From Streptomyces sp. SKN60 (GTDB taxonomy: Bacteria; Actinomycetota; Actinomycetes; Streptomycetales; Streptomycetaceae), in assembly GCF_026236535.1 (NCBI RefSeq), contig NZ_JAHTMW010000010.1, positions 62,001-126,000 on the forward strand: 64,000 nt of DNA, given 5' to 3'. Positions within the stretch are counted from its first letter, which is position 1, and every line of letters begins with the position of its first letter. Under the pieces are notes generated by a model. That model was not told the DNA's origin and searched no databases. It saw only the letters and a program-made list of their open reading frames with translations. A program made the translations under genes and the position numbers. Shown here piece by piece: positions 53,317 through 62,633 of this stretch.

Positions 53317-53425
53317 GGTCCTGTCCCGCGGGGTCGGGGCCCGGGCAGGCCGCGGCTCCCCCCGAGCTTCGCCTCGGTGGGCACCCGGGCCCGCAGGGCC
53401 CCGGGGGCGATCCCTCGGGCGAGTC

Positions 53426-54829
53426 CTAGCGGGCCCGCACCGTCGCCAGGACCTCGCGGTCGGGCTGGAGGGTGAGGCCGGGGACCGGGCGGATGTCATC
53501 GGGGTCGAGGGCGAGGCGGAAGCGGCGGGCGAGGACCGCGAGGATCAGGACCGCCTCCACCATGGCGAACCGGGTGCCCAGGCACACCCGGGGGCCGCCG
53601 CCGAAGGGGTACCAGGCGTACTCCGGTATCTCCTCGGCCTCCTTCGCCTCGCGGCCCTCCTCGCCCTCCCCCGTCGCGCGCCAGCGCTCCGGGCGGAACT
53701 CCAGCGGGTCCCGGAACCAGCGGGCGTCCCGGTGGGTGGCCCACTGGCTGCTCCAGACCCGGGTGCCGGGCGCGACCGGGACGCCGCCGAGGACGGCGCC
53801 CTCCTTGGCGGTGCCGGTGAGCAGCCAGATCGCCGGGTAGAGGCGGAGCGTCTCCTTCACCACGGCCTGGGTGTAGGAGAGTTGGGCGTAGTCGTCGAAG
53901 CCCGGGTCGCGGTCGCCGAGGACCCGGTCGAGCTCGGCCGCCAGGGCGTCGGCCACGCGCGGGTTGCGGGAGAGGAGATACCAGGCCCAGACGAGGGTGG
54001 TGCTGGTGGTCTCGTGCCCGCCGATGTAGAGCGTGACGGTCTCGTCGCGTATCTCGCGGTCGGAGAGGGGCGCGCCGGTCTCGTCCCGGGCGGCGAGCAG
54101 CCGGCTGAGCAGGTCGGGTCGCTCGCTGTCGCCGTCCCGGTGCCGGGCGACGACCCGGGCGACCTCGGCGTCGATGACGGCGGTGGCGCGTTTGATGCGG
54201 GCCCGCCCGGGGGTGGGCACCCAGTCGGGCAGGATCGCGCCGACGCCGCTGAACTCGGCGCCGATCTCCTGCTGCGCCACGTCCATGGCGCGGCCGATGG
54301 ACTCGGCGTCGGCCGCGGTGTCGGCGCCGAAAATGGTGCGGACGGCGATGAGCTGGGTGAGCGCCGCCATCTCCTTCTTGACGTCGATCCGCTGCCCGTC
54401 GGTCCAGCGCCCGGCCAGGTCGACCGCGCACTCGGCCATGGTCGCCGCGTACGACTTGACCTGCTTGGGCCGCACCGCGGGCTGAACCAGCGAGCGCTTG
54501 CGCCGCCAGTCCGCACCCTTGGAGACGACCACCCCGTTGCCCAGGAGGGTGCGGAAGGCGATGCCGAGGTCGGACTGCTCGAAGGTCCGCTCGACCTCGG
54601 TGAGGAGTTCGCCGATGGTCTCCGGGTGCGCGATGAAGAGCGCGGGGGTGCGGCCGAAGCGCCAGCGGACGAAGTCGCCCCGCTCACGCAGCCGTTCGAA
54701 GAAGGCGAGCGGGTCCTTGCCGAATTCCGGCAGGTTGCCCAGCCCCGGGACGCCACGGGGCCCCGGGACGGTCTTCCGTCCGTCCGCCGTCGTGGTGCCG
54801 ACGGCGGACGGACCGGCGTGCGTGGTCAA
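53426..54829 (-). CDS. Cytochrome P450
   Basis: About 467 residues. I-helix GGHETTST (oxygen activation), K-helix ETLRLYP (ExxR), and heme loop FGGGPRVCLGTRF with the Cys ligand, all intact. Soluble, needing an external ferredoxin. TTG 54829 is preferred because GGAGGGA lies 7 nt upstream; ATG 54859 would add ten residues but has no good Shine-Dalgarno. No redox partner or tailoring genes adjacent. Substrate unknown. Confidence 0.92.
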   Translation of the reverse strand: MTTHAGPSAVGTTTADGRKTVPGPRGVPGLGNLPEFGKDPLAFFERLRERGDFVRWRFGRTPALFIAHPETIGELLTEVERTFEQSDLGIAFRTLLGNGVVVSKGADWRRKRSLVQPAVRPKQVKSYAATMAECAVDLAGRWTDGQRIDVKKEMAALTQLIAVRTIFGADTAADAESIGRAMDVAQQEIGAEFSGVGAILPDWVPTPGRARIKRATAVIDAEVARVVARHRDGDSERPDLLSRLLAARDETGAPLSDREIRDETVTLYIGGHETTSTTLVWAWYLLSRNPRVADALAAELDRVLGDRDPGFDDYAQLSYTQAVVKETLRLYPAIWLLTGTAKEGAVLGGVPVAPGTRVWSSQWATHRDARWFRDPLEFRPERWRATGEGEEGREAKEAEEIPEYAWYPFGGGPRVCLGTRFAMVEAVLILAVLARRFRLALDPDDIRPVPGLTLQPDREVLATVRAR

Positions 54830-54969
54830 CTGTGCTTCCCTCCAGCGGAATTGCCCCATGATCTCGTTCGTCTGTACGAGTCCATGGAAGCGGAAGGATG
54901 TGACACTCCGCCAGCCCTGTGGATAACCCTTGTCAGTTCACCGTCACCAGCACGCCCGACCCTGCGGGA

Positions 54970-57798
54970 TCAGCCCACCGAGCTGTAGGCCACGACGCCC
55001 CTCAGCAGGCTGTCGACCGCCTTGCGGGCGTTCTTCGCGACCGTGCTGTCCTCCCGCGGCGCCGCGGCCGCGATCTGGCCGAGCACGTCGATGACCTGCT
55101 TGCACCAGCGCACGAAGTCGCCGGCGGGCATCTCGGCCTCCCGCAGCACCTCGTCGAGCCCCTTGTCGGAGGCCCACTGGTAGGCGGCCCAGGCGAAGCC
55201 GAGGTCCGGCTCGCGCTGGCCGACGCCCTCCGCCTGGTGGAGCTTGAACTCCTCCTCCAGCGCGTCGAGCCGGCCCCAGATCCGCACCATCTCGCCCATC
55301 GCGACCTTCGCACGGCCCGTCGGCAGCTTCGGCGCGACGGCGTCGTCGGACTGCCGGGCCTCGAAGACCAGCGCCGAGGCGCAGGCGGCCAGTTCGGCCG
55401 GGCTGAGGCCCTCCCACACCCGCTCGCGCAGGCACTCACTGGCCAGCAGGTCCAGCTCGCCGTAGAGCCGGGCCAGCCGCTTGCCGTGCTCGGTGACCTC
55501 GTCGGCCCGCAGATAGTCGAGCTCGGTGAGCAGGGCGACGATCCGGTCGAAGGTGCGCGCGATGGTGTTGGTGCGGCCCTCGATGCGCCGCTCCAGCTGC
55601 TTGGTGTCGCGCTGCAGCCGGTGGTAGCGCTCGGCCCAACGGGCGTGGTCCTCGCGCTCGTCGCAGCCGTGGCAGGGATGCGCCCGGATCGCGGTGCGCA
55701 GCCGGGTGATCTCGCGGTCGTCGGCCGCGGCCGAGCGGTGCTTGCGGTGCCGCTCCGGGTTGATGTGCCCGGCCTTGCTGCGCAGCGCGGAGGCGAGGTC
55801 GCGGCGGGACTGCGGGGAGCGCGGGTTGAAGGAACGCGGGATGCGCATCCGCTCAAGCGGCTCCACCGGCACCGGGAAGTCGATCGAGGCGAGCCGCTTG
55901 ACCTGCCGCTCGGCGGTGAGCACCAGCGGGCGCGGCCCGTCGTGGTGCTCGAAGCCTCGGTGCCCGTTGGTCCGGCCGGCCGGGACGCCGGGGTCGAGGA
56001 CGAGGGCGAGGCCGGCGAACTTGCCCGTCGGCACGTGGATGACGTCGCCGGGCTTGAGCCGCTCCAGGGAGGCCGCCGCCTGGGCGCGCCGCTGCGCGGC
56101 GCCCTGCCGGGCCAGGTCGGTCTCGCGGTCCTTGAGTTCGCGGCGGAGCCGCGCGTACTCCTCGAAGTCGCCGAGGTGGCAGGTCATGCCCTCGCGGTAG
56201 CCCTGCAGTCCCTCCTCGTTCTTCTGGACCTGCCGGGAGATCCCGACGACCGAGCGGTCGGCCTGGAACTGTGCGAAGGAGGTCTCCAGGAGCTCGCGCG
56301 AGCGGTGCCGGCCGAACTGGTCGACCAGGTTGACCGCCATGTTGTACGAGGGCTTGAAGCTGGAGCGCAGCGGATACGTGCGGGTGCCGGCGAGTCCGGC
56401 GAGGTGGCCGGGGTCCATGCCGCGCTGCCACAGCACGACGGCGTGGCCCTCGACGTCGATGCCGCGCCGGCCGGCCCGGCCGGTGAGCTGGGTGTACTCG
56501 CCGGGGGTGATGTCGGCGTGCTGCTCACCGTTCCACTTGACCAGCTTCTCCAGGATCACGGAGCGGGCCGGCATGTTGATGCCGAGCGCCAGGGTCTCGG
56601 TGGCGAAGACGGCCTTGACGAGGCCGCGGACGAACAGCTCCTCGACGACCTCCTTGAAGGTCGGGAGCATGCCGGCGTGGTGCGCGGCGATGCCGCGCTC
56701 CAGGGCTTCCAGCCACTCGTAGTAGCCGAGGACGTGCAGGTCCTCGCTGGGGATGGCGGCGGTGCTCTCCTCGACGATCTCGCGGACCCGGCGGCGTCCC
56801 TCGTCGTCGTTGAGCCGGAGGCCCGCGTAGAGGCACTGCTGGACGGCGGACTCGCAGCCGGCCCGGCTGAAGATGAAGGTGATCGCGGGCAGCAGCCCCT
56901 CGGCGTCAAGGCGCTCGATGACCTCGGGCCGGCCGGGCGTCCAGATCCGGGAGCGGGCGCGCCGCTCGCGCTCGCGGTCGGCCTCGCGGACCATCTTGCC
57001 GCGGCGCCGCTCGCGCGGGTTGTACGTGCGCGAGTTCTCGGTGCGGGCGAGGCGCAGCAGGTCGGGGTTGACCTCGCGGCGGGCGGAGCCGCGGCCGCCG
57101 TGGTCGGTCTCCTCCTCGAAGAGGTCGTACATCCGCCGGCCGGCGAGGACGTGCTGCCACAGCGGCACGGGGCGGCTCTCGGAGACGATGACCTCGGTGT
57201 CACCGCGGACGGTGTCGAGCCAGTCGCCGAACTCCTCGGCGTTCGACACGGTCGCGGAGAGCGACACCAGGGTCACGGACTCGGGGAGGTGGATGATCAC
57301 TTCCTCCCAGACGGCGCCGCGGAAGCGGTCGGAGAGGTAGTGCACCTCGTCCATCACCACGTAGCCGAGGCCGGAGAGCGCCTGGGACCCCGCGTAGAGC
57401 ATGTTGCGGAGGACCTCGGTGGTCATGACGATGATCGGGGCGTCTCCGTTGACACTGTTGTCGCCGGTGAGCAGGCCGACCTTGTCGTGGCCGTACCGCT
57501 TCACGAGGTCGGCGTACTTCTGGTTGGAGAGCGCCTTGATCGGCGTGGTGTAGAAGCACTTGCGGCCCTGCTGGAGGGCGAGGTGCACGGCGAACTCGCC
57601 GACGATGGTCTTGCCGGAGCCCGTGGGCGCGGCGACGAGCACGCCCTTGCCCGCTTCGAGGGCCTGGCAGGCCTCGATCTGGAAGGGGTCCAGACCGAAG
57701 TCGTACAACTCGCGGAAGGGGGCCAGCGCGGTCGCCTGATCCGCGTTGCGCGCGCGGGCGGCGGCGTACGCCTCGGCTGGTGTGAGGTCCTCTGTCAT
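54970..57798 (-). CDS. helY: HelY/Ski2-like DEAD/DEAH-box RNA helicase
   Basis: 942 residues. Motif I APTGSGKTIVGE, motif II VMDEVHY, motif III SLSATVSNAEEFG, helicase C motifs (ETLALGINMPARS, GRAGRRGID), then a Ski2-like winged-helix and helical ratchet region. Length and layout match actinobacterial HelY (Mtr4/Ski2 group), thought to act in RNA turnover with the degradosome. ATG 57798; 112 bp downstream of tatC. Cytoplasmic. Confidence 0.92.
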   Translation of the reverse strand: MTEDLTPAEAYAAARARNADQATALAPFRELYDFGLDPFQIEACQALEAGKGVLVAAPTGSGKTIVGEFAVHLALQQGRKCFYTTPIKALSNQKYADLVKRYGHDKVGLLTGDNSVNGDAPIIVMTTEVLRNMLYAGSQALSGLGYVVMDEVHYLSDRFRGAVWEEVIIHLPESVTLVSLSATVSNAEEFGDWLDTVRGDTEVIVSESRPVPLWQHVLAGRRMYDLFEEETDHGGRGSARREVNPDLLRLARTENSRTYNPRERRRGKMVREADRERERRARSRIWTPGRPEVIERLDAEGLLPAITFIFSRAGCESAVQQCLYAGLRLNDDEGRRRVREIVEESTAAIPSEDLHVLGYYEWLEALERGIAAHHAGMLPTFKEVVEELFVRGLVKAVFATETLALGINMPARSVILEKLVKWNGEQHADITPGEYTQLTGRAGRRGIDVEGHAVVLWQRGMDPGHLAGLAGTRTYPLRSSFKPSYNMAVNLVDQFGRHRSRELLETSFAQFQADRSVVGISRQVQKNEEGLQGYREGMTCHLGDFEEYARLRRELKDRETDLARQGAAQRRAQAAASLERLKPGDVIHVPTGKFAGLALVLDPGVPAGRTNGHRGFEHHDGPRPLVLTAERQVKRLASIDFPVPVEPLERMRIPRSFNPRSPQSRRDLASALRSKAGHINPERHRKHRSAAADDREITRLRTAIRAHPCHGCDEREDHARWAERYHRLQRDTKQLERRIEGRTNTIARTFDRIVALLTELDYLRADEVTEHGKRLARLYGELDLLASECLRERVWEGLSPAELAACASALVFEARQSDDAVAPKLPTGRAKVAMGEMVRIWGRLDALEEEFKLHQAEGVGQREPDLGFAWAAYQWASDKGLDEVLREAEMPAGDFVRWCKQVIDVLGQIAAAAPREDSTVAKNARKAVDSLLRGVVAYSSVG

Positions 57799-57875
57799 CT
57801 TGTTGTCGAGCCTACCCGCCGCCTCTGACAGTGACGCGATCTTTATCGGGGCGGCTGCCGGCCGCCGCCCGGGAG

Positions 57876-57904
57876 GGGTCCCCCGGAGGAAGTCCGGGGG
57901 ACCC
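57876..57904 (-). terminator. Hairpin between tatC and helY
   Basis: 12-bp stem GGGTCCCCCGGA / TCCGGGGGACCC just past the tatC stop, 5-nt loop, no T-run. May end tatA-tatC transcripts. Confidence 0.55.
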
Positions 57905-57910
57905 GCGCGA

Positions 57911-58858
57911 TCACGTGATGTCGTCGTAGCCGTTCAGCCGGTGCGACCGGGCGCCGTCCGACTCGCCGGTGGCCTGCTCGGGCAGGGCCCGGGCGGAGCC
58001 GACGCTCTCGACCCGGCCGACGGCCTCGGGGGTGAGGTCGAGGCTGGAGGCCTCGTCGTCGTCGAGCTCGGCGTCCGGGTCGGCGCGCCGCCGCCGCTTG
58101 TCGTTGAGCAGAGAGAAGCCGACGGCCGCGAGGTAGAGCAGGGTGATCGGCCCGGCGAGGGCGAGCATGCCGACCGGGTCGGTGGTCGGGGTGATGACGG
58201 CGCCGAAGACGAAGACGCCCATGATCACACCGCGCCACCAGCGGGCCATGCGCTTGCCGCTCAGCACTCCGGTGAGGTTGAGCATGACCAGCACGAGCGG
58301 CAGCTCGAAGGCGAGGCCGAAGACCAGCACCATGCGCAGCGTGAAGTCGAGGACGTCGGCCAGCGACAGGATGTTGGCCGAGCCCTCGGGCGTGAGGCTG
58401 ATGAGCACCTTCACGCTGATGGGGAGGATGAGGTACGCGAGGTAGGCGCCGGCCGCGAAGAGCGGGACCGCGGCGCCGACGAAGGCGTACGTGTACTTCT
58501 TCTCGTGCTTGTGCAGGCCGGGCGCGACGAAGGCCCAGAGCTGATAGAGCCAGACCGGGCTCGCGACGACGAGACCCGCCGTCAGGGAGAGCTGGATGGT
58601 CGTGCTGAACGGCGCCATCAGGGTGTTGAAGGAGACGATCGCGCAGTTGCCGCCGTCGCTGGTGACGTCGGGCCCGCACTTGGGCACCGACTTCGTCAGG
58701 AACACCATCAGCTGCTCGCTGTACGCGAGGGCGACGACGGTCACCGCCGCGATGGCCAGCAGGCCCTTCGCGAGGCGGTTGCGGAGCTCACGCAGGTGCT
58801 CCACGAGGGGCATCCGGCCCTCGGGATCCTTCTCCTGCTTGCGGGCAGACTTGAGCAA
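57911..58858 (-). CDS. tatC: Sec-independent translocase subunit TatC
   Basis: 315 residues, six membrane helices. N-terminal MPLVEHLRELRNRLAKGLLA and the conserved LTAGLVVASPVWLYQLWAFV AP loop are TatC hallmarks; LVFGLAFELPLVLVMLNLTG is the E-containing signal-binding region. It recognizes twin-arginine signal peptides, as on the GHL10 protein here. Start TTG 58858 with GAGGACGTGGG upstream; the Ala-rich tail is actinobacterial. Confidence 0.95.
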   Translation of the reverse strand: MLKSARKQEKDPEGRMPLVEHLRELRNRLAKGLLAIAAVTVVALAYSEQLMVFLTKSVPKCGPDVTSDGGNCAIVSFNTLMAPFSTTIQLSLTAGLVVASPVWLYQLWAFVAPGLHKHEKKYTYAFVGAAVPLFAAGAYLAYLILPISVKVLISLTPEGSANILSLADVLDFTLRMVLVFGLAFELPLVLVMLNLTGVLSGKRMARWWRGVIMGVFVFGAVITPTTDPVGMLALAGPITLLYLAAVGFSLLNDKRRRRADPDAELDDDEASSLDLTPEAVGRVESVGSARALPEQATGESDGARSHRLNGYDDIT

Positions 58859-58917
58859 CCCACGTCCTCATCTCGTGCGGCGACCGCCGCGCTCGGCGGC
58901 GGCCGCGGCGGACCGGG

Positions 58918-59202
58918 TCAGCGCTTGGTGGAGTCGGTGGGCTCGGTCACCGGACGCGAGCTGGTCACGTCGCCGGGAGCGGCCTGGATGGTGCGCGGCG
59001 CGGCCTGGTCCTGGGAGGCGGGGGCAGGCGGGTCGGCGGGGGCGCTCTGCTGGTCGTCGGTCTTCATCGCCTTGGCCTCGCTCTTGAGGATGCGGGCCGA
59101 CTTGCCGAGCGAACGCGCCATGTCCGGGAGCTTCTTGGCGCCGAACAGCAGGATGATCACGACGAGGATCAGAATGATCTCGGTGGGGCCGAGCCTACCC
59201 AT
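58918..59202 (-). CDS. tatA: Sec-independent translocase subunit TatA
   Basis: 94 residues. One membrane helix (EIILILVVIILLFGAKKLPD) followed by the amphipathic helix MARSLGKSARILKSEAKAM and a long polar proline-rich tail. It forms the translocation pore with TatC. ATG 59200-59202. Upstream 59203-59391 has no gene. Confidence 0.95.
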   Translation of the reverse strand: MGRLGPTEIILILVVIILLFGAKKLPDMARSLGKSARILKSEAKAMKTDDQQSAPADPPAPASQDQAAPRTIQAAPGDVTSSRPVTEPTDSTKR

Positions 59203-59391
59203 AGCTGTTTACCTTCTTCACCGAGGCGACATTGGAGTGCGTGCTGCCCGGCCGGTCGGACATGCGTCCGGCCCTCCGCGCTGCTAGCGATCGTAACCCG
59301 CAGGAGTAAACGGGCGGCAATGCCTGTGCATACTCGCCATTGCGTCCAGGACCGGCCGTCGCGGGTGCTCCCGGCCGGGCCCGGTACGAAG

Positions 59392-59589
59392 TCAGCGCAG
59401 GGTCTCGCCGGTTCGCGCGAGATCCGACGCGGCGCGCTCGAGATCCTCGGAGACCTCCTGGATCCGCTCTGTGGTGTGAGCCACTTGACGGCCGAGGCGC
59501 TGGGCCTCCAGGAACACCTTGATGCCGAGGACACCGAGGACGGCGATGCCGAGGAAGCCGAGGGCGACGGCGAGCATGGGCCAGAACAT
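59392..59589 (-). CDS. Small membrane protein with coiled-coil tail
   Basis: 65 residues: one helix (PMLAVALGFLGIAVLGVLGI) and a 30-residue amphipathic helix (HTTERIQEVSEDLERAASDL). The layout resembles small TatA-like or DUF948-type proteins. Unknown function. Located between tatA and the zinc-ribbon gene, same strand. ATG 59589. Confidence 0.75.
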   Translation of the reverse strand: MFWPMLAVALGFLGIAVLGVLGIKVFLEAQRLGRQVAHTTERIQEVSEDLERAASDLARTGETLR

Positions 59590-59637
59590 GTGCCGAGCCT
59601 AGACGCTGCCCTGTGGCCGCCGGCGGGCGGACGGCCC

Positions 59638-59892
59638 TCAGCCGGTGGTGTGCAGGCGCAGCGTGTTGACGCCGCCGCCGGTGAGCAGTTCGACGATCCG
59701 CTCGCCGGCCGGTTTGCGCACGGCGCTGCCGCACTCGGGGCAGGTGAAGGAGTAGAAGGTGGTGCGGCGGCTGGCGCCGATGGCGAGCCGCAGGGCGCCG
59801 GCGGAGAGTTCGAAGCGCGAACGGCAGTCGGGGCAGGCGGCCTTGAAGAGGACCGGGGCGACCGGCGCCGAAAGATCGGGCATCACGGACAT
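59638..59892 (-). CDS. Zinc-ribbon protein
   Basis: 84 residues with two CxxC pairs (CPDCRSRF; CPECGSA) that form a zinc ribbon, like FmdB/DUF-type RNA or DNA-binding knobs. ATG 59892 is chosen; an ATG nine nt further in is also possible. Function unknown; conserved near tat-paf genes in Streptomyces as far as I recall, unverified. Confidence 0.7.
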   Translation of the reverse strand: MSVMPDLSAPVAPVLFKAACPDCRSRFELSAGALRLAIGASRRTTFYSFTCPECGSAVRKPAGERIVELLTGGGVNTLRLHTTG

Positions 59893-60049
59893 TTCCCTCA
59901 ACACTCCCCACTGCGGTACGGGTACGGCTCTCGACTCTCGGCTCTCACTGGAAACAGCGCCCCGCGACCGCGGAACGTCACGTTCCCCCTACTGACTTCC
60001 CCCTGCGGACTTCCCCTACGGACGCCCGCGCTCCGCGGCGCCCCCCCGC

Positions 60050-61000
60050 TCAGCTCTCGTAGGCGGCCAGGGCGGCCGCGGCGGCCTCCCGGGCACTGTC
60101 CGCGAGCTCCTGCGGAGCGACGATCCGACCGTCGCTGCCGAGCCGCAGCGCGAGCCGCCGCAGCGAGGCGGGCGCCGGGGTGCGCAGGGTGATCCGAAGC
60201 CCGCCGTCCGGCAGTTCCTCGGCCCGGTCGTGCGGGTAGTACTCGGCGACCCACCGACCGCCCGGCCCGACCTCGACCACGACCTCCGGGTCCTCGGCGG
60301 ACGGCTGCACAAGCCCCTCCGACAGGTCCCGCAGCTCGATCTCCGGCGGCGCGGCGTGGTCGTCCAGGATCCGGATCTCGGCGACCCGGTCGAGCCGGAA
60401 GGTGCGGCGCGCCTCGGAGAGCCGGCACCACGCCTCCATGTACGTGTGGCCGACGGCGAAGAGCCGGATCGGGTCCACCTCGCGCTCGGTGAGCTCGTCG
60501 CGCGCGGGCGAGTAGTAGCGCAGCCACACGCGCCTGCGCTCGGAGATGGCCCGGTCGACCTCGGCGAAGACACCGCCCTCGGACTCGAAGGTCACCGAGA
60601 GCCGCGAGCTGGCCCCGGCCGCCTCGCCGGCCGCCGCCTCCAGCTTGGCGGTGGCACGGAGCAGCGCCTCACGGTCGCTCTCGCGCAGCCCCGGCAGGGT
60701 GGCCACCGCGCGCGCCGCCACCAGGAGGGCGGTGGCCTCGTCGGCGGCCAACCGCAGCGGCGCGGCGACGTCGTCGGGGTTGTGCCACCAGATGCGGTCC
60801 CCGTCGGTGTCGATGTCCAGGAGGTCGCCGCCCCGGAAACTGGTGCCGCACATGGGCAGCACGTCGAGGTCCGAGATCAGCTCGTCCTCGGTGATCCCGA
60901 AGGCCCGGGCGACGTCGGCGACATGCGCGCCGGGACGCTCCCGGAGATACGTGACGAGGGAGAGCATGCGCCTCGTCTGGTCGATGGCGTTGGCGGCCAC
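60050..61000 (-). CDS. pafC: WYL-domain regulator PafC
   Basis: 316 residues. N-terminal winged helix (MLSLVTYLRERPGAHVADVA) and WYL domain (RVWLRYYSPARDELTEREVD; AVGHTYMEAWCRLSEARRTF) with the WCX tail. PafB and PafC form the dimer that activates the LexA/RecA-independent DNA-damage response, sensing single-stranded DNA or 3' ends through WYL. GTG 61000, 16 bp after the pafB stop. Confidence 0.93.
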   Translation of the reverse strand: MAANAIDQTRRMLSLVTYLRERPGAHVADVARAFGITEDELISDLDVLPMCGTSFRGGDLLDIDTDGDRIWWHNPDDVAAPLRLAADEATALLVAARAVATLPGLRESDREALLRATAKLEAAAGEAAGASSRLSVTFESEGGVFAEVDRAISERRRVWLRYYSPARDELTEREVDPIRLFAVGHTYMEAWCRLSEARRTFRLDRVAEIRILDDHAAPPEIELRDLSEGLVQPSAEDPEVVVEVGPGGRWVAEYYPHDRAEELPDGGLRITLRTPAPASLRRLALRLGSDGRIVAPQELADSAREAAAAALAAYES

Positions 61001-61016
61001 GGTCGTTCCTTCCCCC

Positions 61017-62021
61017 TCAGCCCTTGGCGACGGCGCGCAGCCGGTCCACCACGTCGGCCCGCAGATCCGCGGGCTCCAGGACGACCGCGTCGGGCCCGAA
61101 CTCGACGAGCCAGGCGTCGAGGCCGTGCCCGTACGGGATCTCCAGCTCGTCCCAGCCGTCGGCGCCCTCGGTCACCGACAGCGCCCGGGACCGCAGCGGA
61201 TAGCCGCAGCCGGCCCGCAGCCGGATCCGCGCGGAGCGGGTGGCGGTCTCCCCCGCCCAGCTCTCCACGGTCTCGCGGACGGTGACGACATCGGGCACGG
61301 GCGCGGTGAAGGCGCCGGCCCGGGAGCGGACCTTGCCGGTGATACGGGAGAGCCGGAAGACCCGCTCGGCGCCGCGGTCGCGGTCCCAGCCCGCCAGGTA
61401 CCAGTGGCCGCGCCAGCACTCCAGGGTCCACGGCTCGACGTGCCGGGTCTCGGGGCGGGCGGCGGTGGCCTTGCGGTAGTCGAAGACGACCGGCCGGCGG
61501 TCGCGGCAGGCCAGCATCAGCGGCTCGAACGCGGCCTCGTGGACCGGGATGCGCGGCTCCAGGGCGCTGGCGTGCGCGTCGTACGCGTCCTCCGCCTCGG
61601 GCATTCCGGCGGCGCGCAGCTTCTGCAGGGCACCGCTGGCGGCGCCGGCGAGCCGGGCCTGCTGCCAGACCTTGGCGGCGAGGCCGAGGGCGGCGGCCTC
61701 CTCGGCGTCCAGGGTGATCGGGGGCAGCCGGTTGGAGTCGCGGCGGGCCAGGTAGCCGGTCTCGCCGTCGAGGTTCTCCACGGTCTCGATGACCAGGCCG
61801 AGCTCGCGCAGATCGTCCTTGTCGCGCTCGAACATGCGGTTGAAGGCGTCCTCGCCGCCGCCGGAGCCCTGGCCGGGGCCGGAACCGGCGCCGTACCCCG
61901 GTCCGAAGGCCTCGACATAGGCCTCGATGGAGGACCGCAGCTCCCGCTTGCTCAGCGGGCGGCGCGTTCCGAGCAGGCACAGCGCAAGATTCATCAGCCG
62001 CTCGGCCTTGGCAATCGCCAT
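61017..62021 (-). CDS. pafB: WYL-domain regulator PafB
   Basis: 334 residues. Winged helix (MNLALCLLGTRRPLSKRELR) and WYL domain (PVVFDYRKATAARPETRHVE; RGHWYLAGWDRDRGAERVFR). Partner of PafC. An insertion of glycines/serines (AGSGPGQGSGGGED) in the linker is specific to this strain's group. ATG 62021; together with pafC and pafA it forms the classic Pup-ligase gene cluster. Confidence 0.93.
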   Translation of the reverse strand: MAIAKAERLMNLALCLLGTRRPLSKRELRSSIEAYVEAFGPGYGAGSGPGQGSGGGEDAFNRMFERDKDDLRELGLVIETVENLDGETGYLARRDSNRLPPITLDAEEAAALGLAAKVWQQARLAGAASGALQKLRAAGMPEAEDAYDAHASALEPRIPVHEAAFEPLMLACRDRRPVVFDYRKATAARPETRHVEPWTLECWRGHWYLAGWDRDRGAERVFRLSRITGKVRSRAGAFTAPVPDVVTVRETVESWAGETATRSARIRLRAGCGYPLRSRALSVTEGADGWDELEIPYGHGLDAWLVEFGPDAVVLEPADLRADVVDRLRAVAKG

Positions 62022-62115
62022 CGACGCCCCGCACCCTCTTCTGCCGGATTGACTTCTCGGACGTCCGACCGTACCGCCCCGCGGTGTCCGGGCAAAAGCC
62101 GGGCCGGAACGCGAA

Positions 62116-62141
62116 GGGCCCCCGCCGGGAGGCGGGGGCCC
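62116..62141 (-). terminator. Terminator after the FKBP gene
   Basis: 11-bp stem GGGCCCCCGCC / GGCGGGGGCCC, 4-nt loop, 31 bp past the FKBP stop. Confidence 0.88.
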
Positions 62142-62171
62142 TCGATGCCGTACAGGCGATCGGAGCGGGTC

Positions 62172-62546
62172 CTAGCGGACGGCCACCAGGTCGCAGACGA
62201 AGATCAGCGTCTCGTTGGGGCCGATCTTGCCGCCGGCGCCGCGCTCGCCGTACGCCAGGTGCGGCGGGATGACCAGCTGGCGGCGACCGCCGACCTTCAT
62301 GCCCTGCACGCCCTGGTCCCAGCCGGGGATGACCTGGCCGACACCGAGCTGGAACGGCAGCGGGGCACCGCGGTTCCAGGAGGCGTCGAACTCCTCGCCG
62401 GACTCGAAGGACACACCCACGTAGTGGACCAGGATGTTGTCCCCGGCCTTGGCGACGGCGCCGTCGCCCTCCCAGATGTCCTTGATCTCCAGGTCGGCCG
62501 GCGGCTCGCCGCCCGGGAAGTCGACCTCGGGCTTCTCGATGCTCAC
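62172..62546 (-). CDS. FKBP-type peptidyl-prolyl isomerase, cytoplasmic
   Basis: 124 residues of a single FKBP domain: DNILVHYVGVSFESGEEFD, PFQLGVGQVIPGWDQGVQG, RRQLVIPPHLAYGERGAGG, NETLIFVCDLVAV. Active-site Tyr, Asp and Trp are kept. No signal peptide. Folding catalyst in the cytoplasm. GTG 62546. Paralogue of the following lipoprotein domain. Confidence 0.93.
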   Translation of the reverse strand: MSIEKPEVDFPGGEPPADLEIKDIWEGDGAVAKAGDNILVHYVGVSFESGEEFDASWNRGAPLPFQLGVGQVIPGWDQGVQGMKVGGRRQLVIPPHLAYGERGAGGKIGPNETLIFVCDLVAVR

Positions 62547-62633
62547 TGCAGTGTGCTCCTCGTTACCGATGAACCGCGCGGACGATGGCCCGCGCGACCG
62601 GGACAGTCTTTCATCCCCTGTGACGCTCCGGGG

